A stretch of 64,000 nucleotides of DNA from Fremontodendron californicum (GCA_030761205.1 JAULJL010000021.1:12443160-12507159), one strand, 5' to 3'; counted from the first letter of the stretch, positions 21,072 through 32,880 are shown. Notes: generated by a model from the sequence alone, not told the origin. A program made the numbers and translations.

Positions 21072-23049
21072 TGTAATAACCAATTTTTGCCCGGGTCGGA
21101 TTTGCGAACAGGGCCTGCTATTTAGCAGGCCCAATCTGCAAACCGGGCCACCAGCGGGCCCAAACCCCAACAAACCTAGCCCAAACCAGGCCCAGTGCCC
21201 AGGCTCAACATCTGGCCCAAATCCATTCCCCTACCCCTAAAACCCTAGCCTCCCTGAAACCCTAGCCCACCTGACAACCCCAACAGACAGCTCTGCCAAA
21301 ACCCTCCCCCACACGCCACCACCAACCCTGCACCCACATCCCCTGCACACGCCACCCACCTGCACACGCCACCCCTCAACCCCCAAACCTCTCAACCCCA
21401 TAAAAACCCCCAGATCGGACCCAAAGAGGAAGGGGATCCAGATCGGACCCCCCCTTTCAAAGTATCCCCAAAAAACAAAAAAAACCCTGATTCAGACCCC
21501 CCACCAAAAAAACCAGATCCGGGGTCCGAAATCCAGATCGGACCCCCACTGGACCGGATCCTCCACACCAAAGAAAAAACAAACCCGACCTCCCCTCCTT
21601 CGAAACCAGAAAACCCTGCAAAAAAAAAAAAAAATCCACAATCGCAGCAAAAAAAAAAACCAAAAAACGAAGGGTCGAAACCCAGATCTAGGGGTTTCGG
21701 GCAAAACGGAGCCCGAATCCGAGAAGAGGAGGCCAAAATACCCCAAGGTGATTTTACGAAGATCAAGTCCGGCATTTTAATTTTCGAATTCTCGACATTT
21801 TTCAAGTATGATTTTAATTTTCTTATTTATTTTCATTACTATTTTTGTTTATTTATTCTTGCTCAGTATTCGACGTATTTTTATTGTTTTGTTTCGGTTT
21901 TTAAAATTATAAAAATAATTTTTTAATTAATACATATCTTTTAGAATTATTTTCGGTAAATAAAATTTTTTAAAAACGGATTTCTTTCTCGGGATGGTCG
22001 GAGCATCAATCGCTCTTTGAAATGGTCCGAGTAAGAATAATAATCAAAACATTATCGAAAATATCAGAATAATTCGAGAATTATTCTTACATAGATAATT
22101 TCTTTTATTTCGAAAATAATTATTAAAAGCATTTTAACTTTAAAAATAAAGATTTTTAATAAATGCGAATTACCGAAGACGGAATTCGAAGGACGTCACG
22201 ATAGTGATTCCTAAGATATCTTGAGGTGAGACAATTTCGTTAAATATCACCACAAGTGGTGGGAGTATTTAGCGACATGCTCGATACAAAAATTCGTTTT
22301 CATTTTAAAAAAAATGGAAATAGTTAAAATTTTTAAAAAAAAAACGAATAAAATATTGAATGTTTATGCGTCGATATTTCGCCGTGCTCGTGTTTTTAAT
22401 ATTATGATTTGCATGTTTAATTTTATAGTTATATGCTAAGTCGTATGCATCCGATATTTAAATATTCGCATCATACGCATTTAAATAAAAATGGATGTAA
22501 ATTGCCGACGACGGAATTAGAAGGATGTCACGGTTGTGATTCCTAAGATATCTTGAGATGAGAAGATCTCATTAAATAGCACCAAGAGTGTTGGGAATAT
22601 TTAATGAGTATTTTCGATAACAAATTTATATTCACTCTCGCTTTTGAAAAAATAATAACAGTTCAAAAAAAATTCAAAAAAGAATAAACATGTTTTTTTA
22701 AATAAAATAGAATGACAATAAAAGAGAATTATTTTTAAATAGTGATGTCAAGTCCGTTAAATCGAGATTTAAGATAACACGTGATTAAATGGTATCGTTT
22801 TCTAAACGGGCGTTGCGGGGGTGCTAATCCTTCCCCGGACGTAACCGACTCCCGAACCCAATTATGTTTTACTCTCTGGTTCAAAGCGCGGACTTCGAAA
22901 TTGGTTTTACAAAATGTTTTAATTAATTTTAAAATATTTTACTGAAACCAATTTTAATAGGTGGCCAATCACACATAGCAAAAAAGATCGGTGGCGACTC
23001 CATTTTTGTTTTCAAATTCGTCGTAGCGGTCGAAAAAACCGTTATGACA
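21072..23049 (+). repeat. TR-GAG 5' LTR
   Basis: The 1978-bp LTR has ends TGTAATAACC and GTTATGACA. The first 600 bp are C-rich with many CCC and CCACC motifs; the rest is AT-rich. Two diverged copies of a roughly 120-bp segment (CGACGACGGAATT.. to ..ATATTTA) lie about 336 bp apart (22166 and 22502). The long open frames on the minus strand in the C-rich part are compositional, not genes. Confidence 0.9.
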
Positions 23050-23050
23050 G

Positions 23051-23073
23051 CTTGGCGACTCCACTGGGGACCT
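23051..23073 (+). other. TR-GAG primer binding site candidate
   Basis: CTTGGCGACTCCACTGGGG starts two bases after the 5' LTR. Its position and TGG start fit a tRNA primer site, and similar sequences occur in plant Tat/Ogre Gypsy elements. I cannot assign the tRNA with certainty. Confidence 0.6.
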
Positions 23074-23389
23074 TTGAGAGTCGAGCCACAAATTGATCAT
23101 ATGTTATTTTAAAATCTTGAATTAATGGATTTAATTGGTATTTAATTTCAATTCTCTTAATTTTCTTTCTTTCTTTCTTTTTATTTTGCTTTCATTTACA
23201 TCTTGATATTTGTTAATTCTTTATTCATATTTTTTGTGTCGTTTATTTTTTTTTTAATAATTATGGAATGTTTAGAATAAATTGTCGTAGACAAATAGTC
23301 GAGGGTTTGTTTGTTCCTTCTCGCACACGAGCACGTGCATTTCATACATAAGCTCTATACCCGAGCTTTATCCCTTTAGGTGGAAGTAA

Positions 23390-23510
23390 AGTACCGACGC
23401 TCTCGTGAGGTAATAACCTCCGCATGGGCTAGCGAAACACTTTCAGAGTAATAAAGTACCTACGCTTTTGTGAGGTGATAACCTCCGCATAAGCCCCGAA
23501 AATATACTCC
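23390..23510 (+). repeat. Short duplication in the TR-GAG leader
   Basis: Two copies of a roughly 60-bp unit containing TAAAGTACC.ACGCT, then GTGAGGT.ATAACCTCCGCAT, lie side by side in the untranslated leader. GAGGT and ACCTC inside each unit could pair as a small hairpin. Confidence 0.6.
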
Positions 23511-24194
23511 AACAAATTGAACCCGTTTAAATCGGGAGGCCTTACTAGCCTTCACGGGCGACAGTGAGGAGCAATTTGGTTTTTTTAGAACCTAATTCAA
23601 CCTCATGTATTGAACTTAGGGGGAGCCATACCGAATTTCCAATCGGATATCCCCGAAATTAGGAAGGAACATTTGTGATCTTTCGCTATTTGTTTACATT
23701 CCGATCAAAAACTGTACATCGGGTAATGATGACCGCACATCGTGCTACCCGCAATAAGTTTCATTTTTCGCCCCGAAGGCACCGTGATGCTTAAATAAGT
23801 TGATACCGTCGGGGCAAATGTTCGTTAACTTTTTGAATTTGTAAATATGAAAATTCTTTCTTTTCATACATCTCATACATTTCATGCATTGATGCACTTG
23901 TAAATAAAGCATTTACATTTATAATTGTATTTTTGATTTCACGGTGATAATAATCTCATTTGATAAATTGCATAAACACTTGTTGTTGATTAAATGAGAA
24001 TTGCAAACCGGTAGTGTTAAATAAATATTTGGACATCTGTGCCATAATAAGACCCACTACCCCAAAAGTTATGATGGAAATTGGTTTTTGAAAACAATAT
24101 TTTGGTTTTTGCGGGAAAAATATGTTTAAAAAAAATTTGCGGATCGAATTTGGGGGCAAGTTTTGTGCAATAAAATTGTTGAATAATAGAGTTC

Positions 24195-24530
24195 AGTCCA
24201 AATCATGAATAGTTTTCTGTATATATTCATGCATTAATTTGTTTATTCTTTAGACAAATCAAATGAGCACCATATTGCAATCATAGCATGCATGGTCATT
24301 CATTGTAGAATACATTAGTGTCATACATGATTGTTTTCTGTATATACCGGTATATCAATTTATTTATTCTTTACATGCGTCATATCGACATCGTGATTGC
24401 ATTCATAACAATAAGGTCATGCATTCGTGACATACATGGTCACTCATTGTATATGTTCATGCATTAATTTGTTTATTCTTTACATGCATCATACGGGCAT
24501 CGTGTTACATTCACGGCATTCATAGTTCAT
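24195..24530 (+). repeat. Triplicated unit just before gag
   Basis: A unit of about 110-120 bp containing CTGTATATATTCATGCATTA and TTTGTTTATTCTTTA occurs three times in tandem with divergence (near 24217, 24338 and 24448). It ends just before the gag reading frame. Confidence 0.65.
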
Positions 24531-24657
24531 GCATCATGAAGCACATTTGAGAAAAAAAGAAGTCGGCTTAGTTTTGAAAACTTTGAAAAGATTTCTCTTC
24601 CAAATCAGAGGTATAAGAATCACTGCGTACCTCTACGACATTTTTCAGGCCAGAACC

Positions 24658-26149
24658 ATGGAAGATGAACAAAATAGACTGGATAGAGTGGAAAGAGCAC
24701 AGAGAGAATTACAAGAATAGTTAGCCAGATCTCAGCAAGAAACACGAGAACAGATAACAAAATCTCAAGAGGAGTTACGCGAGCAAATAGACAAGATGAT
24801 TGAAATGATGACTAGGCTGACCCGAGGAAAATGGGTTGCTGAAGGATCGATCATAGGGGGAGAACCTCGACCTCAAGTAAACAACAACAAAGATCCGATT
24901 TATCCACCAAGTCAACAAGGCCGAGTACAATTTCAATTGAACTCGGAATTTCACCCCTCAGACCCAGTTATTATTCCAAGCCAAGATGGTTCACTAGAAC
25001 AAGAAAAGCTGAAAAAACGTGTGGCAAAGCAAGTGGAAGACGCAGAAATGCAACAGAAGTATGATCTGTTTGAAGAAAGACTTAAAGCCATAGAAGGAAT
25101 AGACGTTTTCGGGAATACGGATCCGAATGAGCTCAGCTTGGTCCCGGATTTGGTGATTCCGCCAAAATTCAAGGTCCCTGAATTTGAAAAGTATGACGGA
25201 TCGAAATGTCCATCAATCCACATCATCATGTTTTGCCGGAAAATGGCAACTACACCAACAATAACAAGCTGTTAATCCACTGCTTCCAAGACAGTTTAAC
25301 AGGTCAGCTGTAAGATGGTATAATCAGTTGGATCGGGGCTGTATCTGTTCTTGGAAAGATCTGGCAAAAGCTTTCAAGACTCAGTATAAGCACATGATCG
25401 ACATGGCACCGGATAGGTTAACCTTGCAAAATATGAGGAAAAAGGCCACTGAGAGCTTCAAAGAATATGCTCAGAGGTGGATGGACATGGCCACCCAAGT
25501 ACGACCAGCTCTGACTCAAAAGGAAATTACTGTCCTTTTTGTGAATACACTGCACGCTCCGTACTATGATAGACTCGTTGGCAATGCCACAAAGAATTTT
25601 GCAGATATGGTAACCTCAGGAGAGATGATTGAAAATGCTATCAAGAATGGAAAACTCGAAGGAGATAAGACATCCAATACCGAGAGAAATGAGACACCTT
25701 AAAGGAAAGAGGAACATGTCCAGGCTATGGGAGAATTCACTCCATATCCCCGGGTCTCTCCATATCAATCATGTTACTCTACCAATGTCTCTCCAAGTCA
25801 TTACCCTTACCTTCCAGATATTCAAACACCTTATCCTATGCCAGCCCCTGCAACTAGGCCTGCTTCCCAGAAACGACCAAGGGGCAACCAAGAGAAAGTT
25901 TTAATCCCAATCCCTGAACTATTGCAATTACTAATGAGGAACCAATACCTTAACCCTGTGTCTTTGAAAACAGCTCCAAACCCATCAGCAAGGAGTTATG
26001 ACCCGTACAGCAAGTGTGAGTATCACATGGGGACAATTGGACATTCAACTGAAAAATGCAGACAACTGAAGAAAAAGATTGAAGGTCTTGTCCATGATGG
26101 CATTTTGACTCCAGAGCTAGTTGAACAATGGAAATCCGCATTGCCATAA
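24658..26149 (+). pseudogene. TR-GAG gag (Gypsy retrotransposon gag domain), inactivated
   Basis: The likely start is ATG 24658 (MEDEQNRLDRVERAQREL), followed by a Gln/Glu-rich coiled-coil-like stretch. Then come VPDLVIPPKFKVPEFEKYDG, a W-Y-N-Q-L motif, CSWKDLAKAFKTQYKHMIDM, KKATESFKEYAQRWMDMATQ and an ITVLFVNTLHAPYY helix. This is the retrotransposon gag core, which builds the particle. A CxxH..H..C knuckle-like motif (CEYHMGTIGHSTEKC) lies near the C-terminus, which ends LVEQWKSALP. Two in-frame stops (24718-24720, 25700-25702) and two single-base frameshifts between about 25245 and 25315 break it. Packaging gag would have to come from another copy. Confidence 0.85.
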
Positions 26150-28930
26150 ATCGGTTTCTTCGCCACAGGTTTGAGGATGAGGATGGTTACCTTTAAAAGT
26201 ATGTCGACAAGCATTAAGGAATATGCATGTAGTTCTATGCCTCATCATGAAAGCACTTGTCTTATGTTGGCATCCACATGAAATAAATAAATTTTGAATT
26301 TCAAAGGCTTTGTGTTTATTAAGTTTTAATTTGAATTTGCAAGAATAAACACTAAGAAAATTCTTGATTTTGAAGAATGCGTTTTTAAAAGAACAAAATC
26401 CTTCTTCACGTTAAGAAATGATGAGGAGTCTTGAGATTATTGATGATCAATGTTAGAAATGATCCAACACCCTTCCCCTCTCTTTCGGACTTGCCTATGC
26501 TTGAATCTTTTGAGTTTGAAAAATCAATGCTTCCAGGAATATATTGTTGAATTTCAGAAACCATAGTCAGTGCAATAAGAAAAATGCAGATCCTAGTTTA
26601 GGTTATGAGCAATGGAACAAACTTTTTGAAAAATCTGAGTTTTTTTGGTGTCTCAAACAAGTGAAATCTTTTTCAAGAATCTGGATTATGGTAAATTGAT
26701 GTGTGTCAAGGTTGTGCCAAAACCATTCACATCCCTTTCCGTAACCACAAAACAAGAGTTGCCCAGACGTCACTTCATGATTAACGTCTCAGGTAACAAT
26801 GACTAAACCTGATTTTCTCGTGTTCCTAAAAAAAAAAAAAAGAGCTATTTTTGAGCCATGTTCTTTCTTGTCCCTTCGGAAAGCCAAAAAGACTTGAGGT
26901 GTTCCTCGTTATGATACGAATTCTCATTTGTATGACCAATCAAATGGTGCATCATTTGTAGATACGGAGGACATGTGGTGAATAAACATGAAGTAATTTT
27001 CGGAGCATGCATAAAAAAAATGAAAAAGAGAAAAGAAAGAAAAAAGGAAAAACAAGTGTGACATCATGCATTTATAAAATTCAAGATGGTTTCAAGAAAG
27101 AAAAAAACCTTTTCATTATTTTCCTCTAAGGAATGACTCTTCGATTTACGTGCTTGTGTTCGAGATGAAAAATGGCCATCTTTCATCATCCTTTCACAAA
27201 TTATAAAATATCCTTTTGCTACCCCTTTTGAGCCTAATGAATACTTTCGTTCTTTCAACCCCGATCAAGGATCACCCTCCACACTAGGGGGCAAATGCGA
27301 GGAAGGATCTTTTCAAAAGTCACAGATAATGAAGTCATGGTTCAAAGATGAAAAAAAGAATGCTGTGAATCAAAGAGAAATTTGAGCTTCCAAATAACTA
27401 CGGGCCCACCTTGTCAAAATAGAAATGCAAAACAAAAAAAAAGAGAGATAGAAAGAAAAATAAAAGCAAAAAAAATAGGAAAGGAAGAAAAGAACGGATT
27501 AAAATCATCAGATAAAGAGAAAAGCTCAGCAAAGACAAATGTTTTGAAGAGAATCCTCCTCATGAAATGATCCTTGATTTGATCACCTTAAACACATGTT
27601 TGGGCCTATTTATCTTTTTTTTTTTTTTTCAGAACCTCGAACCTCGGCCTACGTTACGTACCTGAAAAAGACCATTTTGATCGAGCATGGTCATTTAAAT
27701 TGATGAGTCTATTCTTAGAGAAATGCAGGAGACTTCGGTCTCCTTTCTGGTTAAAAATCCTTTTTGGATAAGTCTTGATTTCTTGAATACATGGTCAAAC
27801 ATTTAAAAAAAAAAAAAGAATGAAAAAATGGAAAGAATGAGACTCTAGGGTGAAAACCCAACACGGGCAGTCTAGAGTAAAATGGGAGAATTTCGGTGCC
27901 GCTCATGGTATTGTCGAGGCCATAACAAAAGAAGAGGTCATTTTGAAGGAATCAAGGAACATCTGAAAATTCTAAAATATCCCAAAACTGTCAGCTCTCG
28001 TTTGTAGGTTTGACTTTAAAAACTGAGACCATTTTCCTTTCCAGAATTAACTTTCTAGTTTGAACATCCCAGCTAGTCTTGATGTTTGTCAAAACACCAT
28101 GATTTGGAAACTAAGAGAAGGTTGAATTTGTTTGAGTCCAAAAAAAATCATGTTCTATAAAATCTGTTCCATTTGTGAGTCTAGAAAGGATATACATTTT
28201 TCCTGTTGTGAAGTCTCCTTGGATCAATCAAAATCTTGTTGGACCAAACTTTTCGACTCAATTTGAAAAATTCGAATTGACACTCAGAAAAACTTCTAAC
28301 AAGTGATCATCAATCTTCAAGAGATTTGGATATCACAACATGAGGATGACATTTTCAGCTCAAAAGTTTTCAGTAAATAAGCAAACATTTTTCAACAAAA
28401 AAAAAGCAAGCAACAGCAGATAAATGAAAATATTTTTGGAAGAAACCATTTTCAATGTTGGCATAAGGCAAAGGTGCTTCTGGCCCAGAGGTATGGAACT
28501 ATTGAGGTAGAAGAAATGAACATTTGGCTCGGACTCCAGTTGATAAAAATTTGAAAAACTATCGGGGCAAAGAGATAGTTCTAAAGCGAAGAAAAGGGTT
28601 GATCTCTTATGAGGCACGAGCGTTTCAGGATACACTCTGTTTCGAAGAGGAAAAAAGATTTGGAAAAGCTAAACCAAGATCGGAAAAAAAATTGGGAACA
28701 TTTATTCAAGAACATTCGCATATTTATTAAGTTTTGCATATGCATCGTGTCGTAAAATGTGTACATTGTCCGTGGGTACTTGAACATGCATCATCAGGGG
28801 CATATGCGTTGACTTCGCATGACATTCACATTTCACGCATGACTTTGACTATTTGAAATTTTGACATTTGAATTCGAACATTCAGTGAGATTTTCCTTCC
28901 AAGATATGATCGTGAAAGATCTTCAGGTAT
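26150..28930 (+). other. TR-GAG internal noncoding DNA without pol
   Basis: This is about 2.8 kb of AT-rich DNA with A-rich runs and only short, unconvincing open frames. No Gypsy pol motif was seen on either strand. It is the place where pol would lie in an autonomous relative. Confidence 0.65.
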
Positions 28931-28937
28931 GATCACC

Positions 28938-29945
28938 AAGACCTCCGGGCACCTCTTTTAAAACCTCCGGGTTACCTCTCTTAAGTCCTCCGGGCACAGA
29001 AAAAGAGAAAGAAAATTAAAAAAGAAGACCTCTGGGCATCTGTTTCAAAACCTCCGGGTTACCTTTTTAAGACCTCCGGGCACAGCAAAAAGAGAAATTA
29101 GAAAAAGAAGACCTCCGGGCACCTGTTCTAAGACCTCTGGGCATTTCTTTTAAATCCTTCCGGGCACAAGAAAAGAAAAAGAAAATTAAAAAAGAAGACC
29201 TCCGGGCATCTGTTTTAAAACCTCCGGGTTATATTTTTAAGACCTCCGGGCATTCCTTTTAAATCCTTTCGGGCACAGCAAAAAAGGAAAATTAGAAAGA
29301 AAGAAGACTTCCAGGCATCTATTCTAAAACCTCCGGGTTACCTCTTTTAAGATCTTGGGGCACCATTTTCAAAGAAAAGAATTTTTATAAGACCTCCGGG
29401 CATTATTCTCAAAAATCACGGATAAGACCTCCAGGCGCCATTGTCAAGGAAAAGACATTTTTAAAGACCTCCGGGCACCTGTTTCAAGTCCTCCGGGCAT
29501 TATTCTCAAGAATCATGGATAAGACCTCCGGGTGCCACTTTCAAAGAAAAGACATTTTTAAAGACCTCCGGGCACCTGTTTCAAAACCTCCGGGCATTCT
29601 TCTCAGAAGTCATGTTTTCAAGACCTCCGGACACTATTCTCGAAAATCATCGATAAGACCTCCTGGCATCATTTTCAAATAAAATACATTTTTAAGACCT
29701 CCGGGCAACTGTTTCAAGACCTCCGGGCATTATCCTCAAAAATCATGTTTTTTCAAGACCTCAGGGCACCTTTCTAAAAAATCATTGATAAAGACCTCTG
29801 GGCATCATTCTCAAAGTCAAGAATAAGACCTCCGAGCACCACTTTCAAAGAAGTAACATTTTTAGACCGCCAAGTATCTGTTTTCAGAAACCTCCGGGTA
29901 ACATCTTTCAAAATGACATTTTTCAAAACCTCCGGGTACCATTTT
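28938..29945 (+). repeat. CCTCCGGGCA minisatellite in TR-GAG
   Basis: About 33 diverged copies of a 12-14-base core, GACCTCCGGGCAC or AACCTCCGGGTTAC, are spaced roughly 20-55 bases apart by A-rich spacers. Core variants (gggcacc, gggcatt, gggttac) recur in order, suggesting higher-order units. No reading frame stays open, so this is noncoding. Confidence 0.9.
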
Positions 29946-30180
29946 CAATTCTTGCGAAGTCAAACTCGTTACTTTAAGAAAGGTCGAGCCTCGGTATGAT
30001 TAGTCAAGTGGCGATATTTGAAGAATCTGACAGGGAATTTCAAAACTAAATGAGAAAGATATGGGGATATCCAGAATGAGTCTTCACTTTCGTAAGACTA
30101 AGGTGGTAAGTGAGATGATGATTTAAGTTGTGTTCAAACTCATTGTCAAAAATTCGAAGTTCGTTTTTAAATTGCAAAGT

Positions 30181-30580
30181 TGTGGAGCCTCTGATGAGAT
30201 GAGCAATTTATTTTCAAAGTTGTGGAGCCTCTGATGAGTGGAGCAATTTATTTTCAAAGTTGTGGAGCCTCTGATGAGAGGAGCAATTTATTTTCAAAAT
30301 TGTGGAGCCTCTGATGATAGGAGCAATTTATTTTCAAAGTGCTGGAGCCTCTGATGAGACGAGCAATTTATTTTCAAAGTTGTGGAGCCTCTGATGAGAG
30401 GAGCAATTTATTTTCAAAGTGGTGGAGCCTCTGATGAGAGGAGCAATTTATTTTCAAAATTGTGGAGCCTCTGAGGAGAGGAGCAATTTATTCTCAAAGT
30501 TGTGGAGCCTCTGATAAAAGGAGCAATTTATTTTCAAAGTTGTGGAGCCTCTGATGAGAGGAGCAATTTATTTTCCAAAT
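30181..30580 (+). repeat. Ten-copy 40-bp tandem array in TR-GAG
   Basis: Ten head-to-tail units start TGTGGAGCCTCTGATGAGAG and end GAGCAATTTATTTTCAAAG. Every unit is exactly 40 bases with only substitutions, so phase is kept over 400 bp. A partial unit lies just before 30181. The array ends about 90 bp before the polypurine tract. Confidence 0.95.
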
Positions 30581-30666
30581 GATAGAGCCTTGCTGAAAAT
30601 GGATCTCTATAACCGGACAAAATTGGTTATATTGTCTTTGCCCTATTCCTGATTCTCAGCAATGTG

Positions 30667-30680
30667 CAAAGAGGGGCAAC
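30667..30680 (+). other. TR-GAG polypurine tract
   Basis: CAAAGAGGGGCAAC lies directly before the 3' LTR, the usual site of the plus-strand primer. Confidence 0.75.
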
Positions 30681-32697
30681 TATAATAACCAATTTTTGCC
30701 CGGGTCGGATCCAAATCTGACCCGGGCCATTTGCGAACAGGGCCTGCTATTTAGCAGGCCCAATCTGCAAACCCGGGCCACCAGCGGGCCCAAACCCCCA
30801 ACAAACCTAGCCCAAACCAGGCCCAGTGCCCAGGCCCAACATCTGGCCCAAATCCATTCCTCTACCCCTGAAACCCTAGCCTCCCTGAAACCCTAGCCCA
30901 CCTGACAACCCCAACAAACAGCCCTGCCAAAACCCTCCCCCACACGCCACCACCAACCCTGCAACCACCTACCCTGCACCCACCTCCCCTGCACACGCCA
31001 CCCACCTGCACACGCCACCCCTCAACCCCCAAACCTCTCAACCCCATAAAAACCCCAGATCGGACCCAAAGAGGAAGGGGATCCAGATCGGACCCCCCTT
31101 TCAAAGTATCCCCCAAAAAAAAAAACCCAGATTCGGACCCCCCTCACCAAAAAAACCAGATCCGGGGTCCGAAATCCAGATCGGACCCCCACTGGACCGG
31201 ATCCTCCACACCAAAGAAAAAACAGACCCGACCCCCCTTCTCCGAAACCAGAAAACCCTGCAAAAAAAAAAAAAGAAAAAATCCACAATCGCAGCCAAAA
31301 AGAATAAAAACAAAAAACAAAAAACGAAGGGTCGAAACCCAGATCTAGGGGTTTCGGCTGGGATTCGGGCAAAACGGAGCCCGAATCCGAGAAGAGGAGG
31401 CCGAAATACCCCAAGGTGATTTTACGAAGATCAAGTCCGGCATTTTAATTTTTAGATTCTCGACATTTTTCAAGTATGATTTTAATTTTCTTATTTATTT
31501 TCATTACTATTTTTGTTTATTTATTCTTGTTCAGTATTCGACGTATTTTTATTGTTTTGTTTCGGTTTTAAAAATTATAAAAATAATTTTTTAATTAATA
31601 CATGTCTTTTAGAATTATTTTCGGTAAATAAAATTTTCTAAAAACGGATTTCTTTCTCGGGATGGTCGGAGCATCAATCGCTCTTTGAAATGGTCCGAGT
31701 AAGAATAATAATCGAAACATTATCGAAAATATCGGAATAATTCGAGAATTATTCTTACATAGATAATTTCTTTTATTTCAAAAATAATTATTAAAAGCAT
31801 TTTAACTTTAAAAAAAAATTTTAATAAATGCGAATTACCGACGACGGAATTCGAAGGACGTCACGGTAGTGATTCCTAAGATATCTTGAGGTGAGACAAT
31901 TTCGTTAAATATCACCACAAGTGGTGGGAGTATTTAGCGACATGCTCGATACAAAAATTCATTTTCATTTAAAAAAAATGGAAATAGTTAAAATAAAAAA
32001 AACGAATAAAATAGTAAATGTTTATGCGCTCGATATTTCGCCATGCTCGTGTTTTTAATATTATGATTTGCATGTTTAATTTTATAGTTATATGCTAAGT
32101 CGTATGCATCCGATATTTAAATATTCGCATCATACGCATTTAAATAAAAATGGATGTAAATTGGCGACGACGGAATTCGAAGGATATCACGATTGTGATT
32201 CCTAAGATATCTTGAGGTGAGAAGATCTCGTTAAATACCACCAAGAGTGTTGGGAATATTTAATGAGTATTTTCGATAACAAACTTATATTCACTCTCGC
32301 TTTTGAAAAAATAATAATAGTTCAAAAAATAATAAACATGTTTTTTTAAATAAAATAGAATGAAAATAAAAGAGAATTATTTTTAAATAGTGATGTCAAG
32401 TCCGTTAAATCGAGATTTAAGATAACACGTGATTAAATGGTACCGTTTTCTAAACGGGCGTTGAGGGGGTGCTAATCCTTCCCCGCACGTAACCGACTCC
32501 CGAACCCAATTATGTTTTACTCTCTGGTTCAAAGCGCGGACTTCGAAATTGGTTTTACAAAATGTTTTAATTAATTTTAAAATATTTTACTGACACCGGT
32601 TTTAATAGGTGGCCAATCACACCTAGCAAAAAAGATCGGTGGCGACTCCATTTTTGTTTTCAAATTCGTCGTAGCGGTCGAAAAAACCGTTATGACA
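30681..32697 (+). repeat. TR-GAG 3' LTR
   Basis: The 2017-bp LTR ends GTTATGACA and starts TATAATAACC, so the usual TG start is mutated to TA. It holds about 20 bases near its start (ATCCAAATCTGACCCGGGCC) that the 5' LTR lacks. Otherwise the two LTRs look very similar. The internal 120-bp duplication is present here too (31829 and 32158). Confidence 0.9.
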
Positions 32698-32880
32698 GAT
32701 GTAAAAAAATCTTCAATCGTTAAATATATATTAAAAAGACAGTATTTTCGATCGATATGATAGGGATATCGGATCGATTCGAAACTTTACGTGTACGGCG
32801 AGTATAATTATATTTTTAAATCCAACGATTGGTTTGTTAAAATATAAATCGTATAAAAAATTACGAAATTGTGTAAAATT
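32698..32880. mobile_element. Right half of the split family D MITE
   Basis: After the GATGT duplication the sequence continues the family D match (AGTATTTTCGATCGATATGA, ATCGGATCGATTCGAAA, then TATAAATCGTATAAAAA), in the same order as the reverse complement of about 62690-62880. The far terminus has decayed into a TA repeat. Confidence 0.75.

Larger units (their letters stand above)
21072..32697 (+). mobile_element. TR-GAG / LARD-type LTR retrotransposon, gag only
   Basis: This 11,626-bp element has LTRs at 21072-23049 and 30681-32697 and an exact 5-bp target duplication GATGT (21067-21071, 32698-32702). It has a primer-site-like sequence right after the 5' LTR and a polypurine tract before the 3' LTR. 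The only recognisable gene is a Gypsy-type gag. I see no protease, reverse transcriptase, RNase H or integrase motif in either strand of 26150-30670. Gag-only elements of this form are known in plants as TR-GAG; they presumably rely on enzymes from a related autonomous Gypsy element, likely Tat/Ogre-like. LTRs look highly similar, so insertion is fairly recent. Confidence 0.88.

Noticed and set aside
21392..21805. Long minus-strand open frames (Gly/Phe-rich) in the C-rich part of the LTR
   Set aside because: They come from base composition of the LTR, recur in the second LTR at 30862-31414 with different length, and show no domain.
26150..28930. Hidden pol gene in TR-GAG
   Set aside because: No DSG/DTG protease, YxDD reverse transcriptase, RNase H or integrase motif seen in any frame.
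30181..30580. Possible CRISPR-like array
   Set aside because: The units are contiguous with no unique spacers, and the DNA is plant nuclear and within a retrotransposon.
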